The notes under the pieces: model-generated
The model's input: the letters and a program-made list of their open reading frames with translations, nothing else
Told to the model about the DNA's origin: nothing
The model's database searches: none
Position numbers and translations under genes: made by a program
Assembly: GCF_019218265.1 (NCBI RefSeq)
Contig: NZ_JAHUZE010000008.1
Span: 1 to 43,176 of the forward strand
Reading direction: 5' to 3'
DNA from: Maritimibacter dapengensis
GTDB lineage: Bacteria; Pseudomonadota; Alphaproteobacteria; Rhodobacterales; Rhodobacteraceae
Length of the DNA stretch: 43,176 nt
Shown: piece after piece, positions 39,317 to 43,176 of the stretch
How positions within the stretch are numbered: position 1 is the first letter of the stretch
Layout of the letters: every line of letters starts with the position of its first letter

Positions 39317-41671
39317 ATGCCGCCCGACACCCATCGTCACGACCACGATCACGCCGAAGATGCCCAGACAAGCGGCGGCAGCTGCTGCGGGAGCGCCGGA
39401 ACGTGCGGCGACATCGTTCCGGCGACCCCCGCGCCAGCGGGCGGGCGCAGTTTTCAGGTGTCCGGCCTCGATTGCGCCGAGGAGGTAGCAATCCTGAACA
39501 AGGTGGTCGGCCCGAAGATCGGCGGGGCCGAGCATCTCGCGTTCGACGTGATCAATGGGCGGATGACTATTCTCGACAGCGCCAAGAGTTTATCGGACGG
39601 CGAAATTGCAGAACTGGTCGCAAGCACCGGCATGACCGCCAAGCCTTGGGATGCCGAGAACGCGTCGGTCGACCAGGCGGCCCATCTTGCAAGACAGCGG
39701 CTGTTTACGGCGCTCAGTGGAGGCTTCTGGGCCGCGGGATTTCTGTGGCACATCATCGAGACCGGCATGGGCGGGGCGCTCGGCCTCTTCGCGGGTCACG
39801 GCGAAGCGCCGATGCCACTGGTCGAGGCAGGGCTGTTCGCGGTTGCGATCCTGTTCGGTGTCTGGCTCGTGGCACCCAAGGCATGGTCGTCCGCTCGGCG
39901 GCTGTCGCCCGACATGAACCTGCTCATGGTGGTCGCCGTGGCCGGTGCCATCGGGCTTGGCGAATTTTTCGAGGCGGCGACAGTCGCGTTCTTCTTTTCG
40001 CTCTCGCTCTACCTCGAAAGCTGGAGCGTCGGGCGTGCGAGGAATGCGGTTTCAGCTCTGCTCGACCTCGCGCCGCCGACGGCAAGAGTTCTTCATGATG
40101 ACGGCTCGGAAGCGGACGTTCCGGCTTCTGCGGTTGCTATCAACGCACGTTTCATCGTGCGCGGCGGAGACCGCATCCCATTGGATGGTGAGGTTGTCGA
40201 TGGGGCAGGGGCCGTCGATCAGGCGCCGATCACCGGAGAGAGTGCGCTGGTCCCAAAGGAACGGGGCGACGAAGTCTATGCCGGTACGATCAACGGCGAA
40301 GGCACACTGACGGTGCGCGCCACGAAGGCCGCCTCGGACACCGTGTTGGCCAAGATTATCCGCATGGTCGGCGACGCCCATGCCCGCCGCGCGCCGGTGG
40401 AGCAGTGGGTGGCGAAATTCGCCCGCATCTATACGCCTATCGTCATGGCTCTCGCCATTGCAATTGCCCTGCTGCCGCCGCTCATTTTCGGGGGGGCCTG
40501 GGACTATTGGTTCTACAATGCACTCGTGCTGCTGGTGATCGCTTGCCCATGCGCTCTGGTCATCTCGACACCGGTCTCCATCGTCGCTGCACTCACCGCC
40601 TCAGCGCGGGCCGGGGTGCTGATCAAGGGCGGTGCATATGTTGAGGCACCGGGCAAGACCACTGCACTGGCCATGGACAAGACCGGCACGATCACCATGG
40701 GCGAGCCCGAGGTGGCGGCGGTGCATCCGCTGGGCAAAGCATCGGCGCAAGATCTGATGACCCTCGCCGCTGGGCTGGAGGCACGTTCCTCGCATCCCTT
40801 GGCGCGCGCCATTCTTGCGCGGGCAGAAGCCGACGGCATCAAGGTATCCGCCGCGGAAGATACCCGAACCGTTCCGGGCAGGGGACTTGAAGGACGCACA
40901 GACGGCCGGTCGATCTGGCTGGGGTCGGACCGGTTTGCCGAGGAGAAGGGTTTCGGCGACGCCATTCCGAAGGATTTGCGCGACCGCATCGAAGGGGCTG
41001 GCAGCACCCTTGTTGCCGTGGGCGACGACACCGGTGTCACCGGCATCTTGGAATTGCGCGACCGTATCCGCCCGGATGCCAAAGGCATCGTGGCGCAGCT
41101 TCACGCGCAGGGTGTGAAGACCATCGTCATGCTGACCGGTGATAACGAGCGGACAGCGCGCGCTGTTGCAGCCGAGGTCGGCATCGACGAGGTCCGTGCC
41201 GAGCTTCTGCCCGAAGACAAGGTGACTGCCATCGAAGAACTGGTCGAAACGCATGACATGGTGGCCATGATCGGCGACGGGGTCAACGACGCCCCGGCCA
41301 TGGCGCGCGCGCATTACGCCATCGCAATGGGTGCCGTTGGTTCGGACGCGGCAATCGAGACGGCGGATATAGCCCTGATGACCGACGATCTCGGCAAGGT
41401 GCCTTGGCTGATCGGTCATTCGCGCCGGACAATGTCGATCATTCATCAGAACATCGGTATTTCCTTGGCGACCAAGGGCGTTTTCGTTGTCGCTACCGCG
41501 TTCGGACTGGCATCGATGTGGGGCGCGATTGCAGCCGACGTAGGAGTGTCATTGCTGGTGGTGGCCAATGCCCTGCGCCTGTTGAACAGCCAAGAGGCCA
41601 AGGCGCCGCCGTCCGGCGGTGAGCAGGTTGGCCCACAGATGGCAAAGGCCGCGCTTGCCCACGGACATTGA
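39317..41671 (+). CDS. Heavy-metal P1B-type ATPase (Zn/Cd/Pb exporter type)
   Basis: 784 residues. A His- and Cys-rich N-terminus (HRHDHDHAED, SCCGSAGTC) precedes a metal-binding-like domain with GLDCAEE (50-56). Membrane helices around 135-235 and 370-420 frame TGES (306-309) and the CPC metal site (410-412). Catalytic motifs follow: DKTGT (454-458, phosphorylated Asp), SSHPLA (491-496) and GDGVNDAPAMA. The CPC motif plus the GLDCAEE domain points to a ZntA/CadA-like exporter of divalent soft metals rather than copper. Driven by the MerR-type promoter just upstream. AGAGGT precedes the ATG. Confidence 0.94.
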   Translation: MPPDTHRHDHDHAEDAQTSGGSCCGSAGTCGDIVPATPAPAGGRSFQVSGLDCAEEVAILNKVVGPKIGGAEHLAFDVINGRMTILDSAKSLSDGEIAELVASTGMTAKPWDAENASVDQAAHLARQRLFTALSGGFWAAGFLWHIIETGMGGALGLFAGHGEAPMPLVEAGLFAVAILFGVWLVAPKAWSSARRLSPDMNLLMVVAVAGAIGLGEFFEAATVAFFFSLSLYLESWSVGRARNAVSALLDLAPPTARVLHDDGSEADVPASAVAINARFIVRGGDRIPLDGEVVDGAGAVDQAPITGESALVPKERGDEVYAGTINGEGTLTVRATKAASDTVLAKIIRMVGDAHARRAPVEQWVAKFARIYTPIVMALAIAIALLPPLIFGGAWDYWFYNALVLLVIACPCALVISTPVSIVAALTASARAGVLIKGGAYVEAPGKTTALAMDKTGTITMGEPEVAAVHPLGKASAQDLMTLAAGLEARSSHPLARAILARAEADGIKVSAAEDTRTVPGRGLEGRTDGRSIWLGSDRFAEEKGFGDAIPKDLRDRIEGAGSTLVAVGDDTGVTGILELRDRIRPDAKGIVAQLHAQGVKTIVMLTGDNERTARAVAAEVGIDEVRAELLPEDKVTAIEELVETHDMVAMIGDGVNDAPAMARAHYAIAMGAVGSDAAIETADIALMTDDLGKVPWLIGHSRRTMSIIHQNIGISLATKGVFVVATAFGLASMWGAIAADVGVSLLVVANALRLLNSQEAKAPPSGGEQVGPQMAKAALAHGH

Positions 41672-41734
41672 TCACGCAGCATTTGCAAGGTAACGTAATG
41701 TCCATAACAGACCTCACGAAAGAGGCATCGAGCA

Positions 41735-42247
41735 GTGAAAACCATCCGATTTCCCCGCCGCGCCGTCCTGTTGGGCGGGCTGGTAGCGTTTCTGTCCGGG
41801 TGTGCCAGCAAGTTCCGCAGCTATGACGGACCCGAAGTCACCCGTGTTCGGCTTTACAAGGGACAGCGCTTGCTTGTTCTCGACGGAGCCGATCGCGTCT
41901 TGCAAACCTATCCGGTCGGGCTGGGTTTCGCTCCTGAGGGTCACAAACAATTCGAGGGGGATGGCCGGACTCCGGAAGGAGTTTACACAATCGACAGGCG
42001 AAACCCCAACAGCACCTACCATCTTTCGATTGGCATCTCTTATCCGAACGAGGCCGACATCGCCTTTGCCGAAGCGCAGGGCCTTTCCCCCGGCGGCGAC
42101 ATCTTCATCCATGGTGGCCCACGCCCCGGCATCGACCCGACAAATGTCCGCGACTGGACAGCTGGCTGCATCGCGGTCACGGATCGGGAGATCGAGGACA
42201 TCTATGCAATGGTGAAGGACGGGACACCTATCCACATCTTTGCATGA
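41735..42247 (+). CDS. L,D-transpeptidase lipoprotein (YkuD)
   Basis: 170 residues from a GTG at 41735 (AGAGG about 8 bases upstream). A signal with lipobox L-S-G-C (Cys23) is followed by a YkuD domain: LYKGQRLLVLDG, GDGRTPEGVYTI, HGGPRPG (His126) and DWTAGCIAV (Cys145). Unlike the enzyme at 38159-38824 it is membrane-anchored. It follows the ATPase by 63 bp on the same strand and is likely cotranscribed; cross-link remodelling under metal stress is a plausible role. Confidence 0.9.
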   Translation: MKTIRFPRRAVLLGGLVAFLSGCASKFRSYDGPEVTRVRLYKGQRLLVLDGADRVLQTYPVGLGFAPEGHKQFEGDGRTPEGVYTIDRRNPNSTYHLSIGISYPNEADIAFAEAQGLSPGGDIFIHGGPRPGIDPTNVRDWTAGCIAVTDREIEDIYAMVKDGTPIHIFA

Positions 42248-42256
42248 CGGTCTTTC

Positions 42257-43057
42257 TCATGCGGCGGTAGTGAGCCGTCGCATTGGCGCCATTGCCCAGC
42301 TCCACGAAGCCAAGATGAGCGCCAACAGCATCCAGTCCCCGAAGCTCGCGTAGAGTGTCGGCGGTCGCGCGGAGGGCAGGCTAGCGTCGATGATGCCCGT
42401 TTCGCCGGTATCGAGCCGCGCAACGATCTCTCCGCTCGCGTCGATGACCGCAGAGATGCCCGTATTCGCGGCTCGGATGACTGGAAGGCCTTCCTCTACG
42501 GCGCGCATACGTGCGGAAGCCAGATGCTGCTCGGGTCCGATGCTGGTGCCAAACCAGGCATCGTTTGTCGCGTTGAAAATCCAGTCCGGCCGGAACAGGT
42601 CGTCGACCACATGCCCTGGGAAGATGATCTCATAGCAGATCGCCACGGCGACCAGCGGCACACCCGGAAGCGCAAGCGTTCTCGGGCCCGGTCCGGGCGT
42701 AAAATCGCCCAGACCCGCCGTGAGCCGCTCGATGGGCAACCAGCCGCGGAATGGCACATATTCGCCGAAGGGCACGAGATGGTGTTTCGCGTATCCGGTC
42801 AGGATCTCGCCGGTCTCGTCAAATGCCTGGACCGTGTTGAAATATCGGGTGCCATCCTCGCTCGGTACACGGTCCGGCACACCGGTAAGCAGCACTCTGC
42901 CGTCTGGTAGCGCTGCGGCAATGCGGGCCCGTGCCTCCGTATCCTCATCGAGGAAACCCGGAAAGGCGGTTTCCGGCCAGAGAAGCACGTCGAAATCGCC
43001 GGGCCGGGTTGAAAGCTCAAGATAGCGCGCGAAGGTCGCCTCGCGGTTCTCGGGAGC
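42257..43057 (-). pseudogene. lnt: 5'-truncated apolipoprotein N-acyltransferase (catalytic part only)
   Basis: Reading from the break, the family sequence begins APENREATFARYLELSTRPGDFDV and continues LLWPETAFPGFLDE. The carbon-nitrogen hydrolase triad is intact: Glu in WPETA, Lys in YAKHHLVPFGEYVPF, Cys in ICYEI. A C-terminal hydrophobic segment (LLALILASWSWAM) is the last membrane helix. The N-terminal membrane domain (~200 residues of a ~500-residue enzyme) is missing because the transposon end at 43058 interrupts the frame. A GTG at 42988 could start a soluble fragment, but without its membrane part it should not acylate lipoproteins. Extra lnt copies are typical passengers of metal islands. 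Confidence 0.85.
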
Positions 43058-43176
43058 TGTCGCGTAGCCCTTAATTGTGAGATGAGAAATCCAACGAAAT
43101 CAACGGCCTTGCTTTGCCCTTAAATATGATATTTTGCCTTTAAATCCGATATTTTTGCCCTTAAACCTGAGACAGG
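43058..43176. mobile_element. Transposon end with iterated ~20-bp repeats (element extends right of window)
   Basis: Begins TGTCGCGTAGCCC at 43058, exactly where lnt homology ends. GCCCTTAA or GCCTTTAA occurs at 43067, 43116, 43136 and 43157, the last three 20-21 bp apart and each followed by an AT-rich ATATGAT or CCGATAT segment. In inverted orientation this is the same type of unit as at the left edge (TTAAGGG.A.A.ATAT). Both edges of the window are therefore ends of the same or a closely related element. Confidence 0.6.

Noticed and set aside
1-43176. CRISPR array or CRISPR-associated transposon
   Set aside because: The edge repeats are only ~20 bp apart with no spacers, and no cas-like gene was seen.
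1-43176. Conjugative or mobilisable plasmid
   Set aside because: No relaxase, coupling protein or type IV secretion genes are recognisable; they could lie outside the window.

Overview
The window looks like one segment of a plasmid from an alphaproteobacterium, most likely a marine or soil Rhodobacterales. Three things point there: a complete repABC replication/partition cassette on the minus strand (18449-22203) with its antisense RNA promoter, a set of plasmid-typical families (long ParB-like proteins, DUF3768, DUF736, DUF2493/YspA, ArdC, a toprim protein and a strawberry-notch-type helicase fused to a methyltransferase), and GC-rich codon use. No relaxase, conjugation, phage-structural or CRISPR genes were seen.

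Layout. (1) 1-113: end of a transposon with 20-bp iterated repeats; it cuts a methyltransferase/helicase gene (fragment to 1504). (2) 1617-6462: minus-strand accessory block (DUF6927-like, unknown, ParB-like, DUF3768, ArdC). (3) 6735-6897: two plasmid-borne tRNA genes, tRNA(CAU) and tRNA-Leu(UAA). (4) 7061-15661: defence and stabilisation island. It holds a short prokaryotic Argonaute overlapping by 4 bp a 929-aa SIR2 / RecG-like ATPase / APAZ effector, a GNAT-DUF1778 toxin-antitoxin pair with a clear operator, an E2 (UBC)-like protein with a C-terminal Cys/His cluster, an HTH-ImmA/IrrE regulator pair, and a DUF2971 gene. (5) 15658-18436: DUF1403 and ScpB (overlapping each other and DUF2971), and a tyrosine recombinase with a dif-like inverted repeat in front. 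(6) 18449-22489: repC, repB, repA, ctRNA, candidate parS sites and oriV. (7) 22700-36257: DUF736, a small unknown gene behind a perfect palindrome, then a long minus-strand block (ParB-like, DUF3768, small orphans, ParDE, Sno-type methyltransferase-helicase, toprim, DUF2493). This is a second, intact version of block 2. (8) 36557-37627: RHE_PE00001-like regulator with an inverted repeat at its start. (9) 37680-43057: heavy-metal module: two L,D-transpeptidases, a lipoprotein, a Zn/Cd-type P-type ATPase and the 3' part of lnt, with two MerR-type 19-bp-spacer promoters. (10) 43058-43176: a second transposon end that truncates lnt.

How it fits together. The repABC cassette and recombinase maintain the replicon, and the toxin-antitoxin pairs enforce its retention. 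The ParB-like/DUF3768/Sno blocks look like a plasmid housekeeping or anti-defence set, and at least seven of their genes carry a similar structured leader. The Argonaute pair is expected to work as an NAD-depleting abortive-infection system triggered by invader nucleic acid. The metal module is a typical envelope/metal-stress cargo. The most noteworthy items are the enlarged SIR2-RecG-like-APAZ/short-Ago pair, the orphan E2-like gene, the repeated leader element, the plasmid ScpB operon without ScpA or SMC, and the paired iterated-repeat transposon ends.

All homology statements come from reading motifs by eye; no database search was run.
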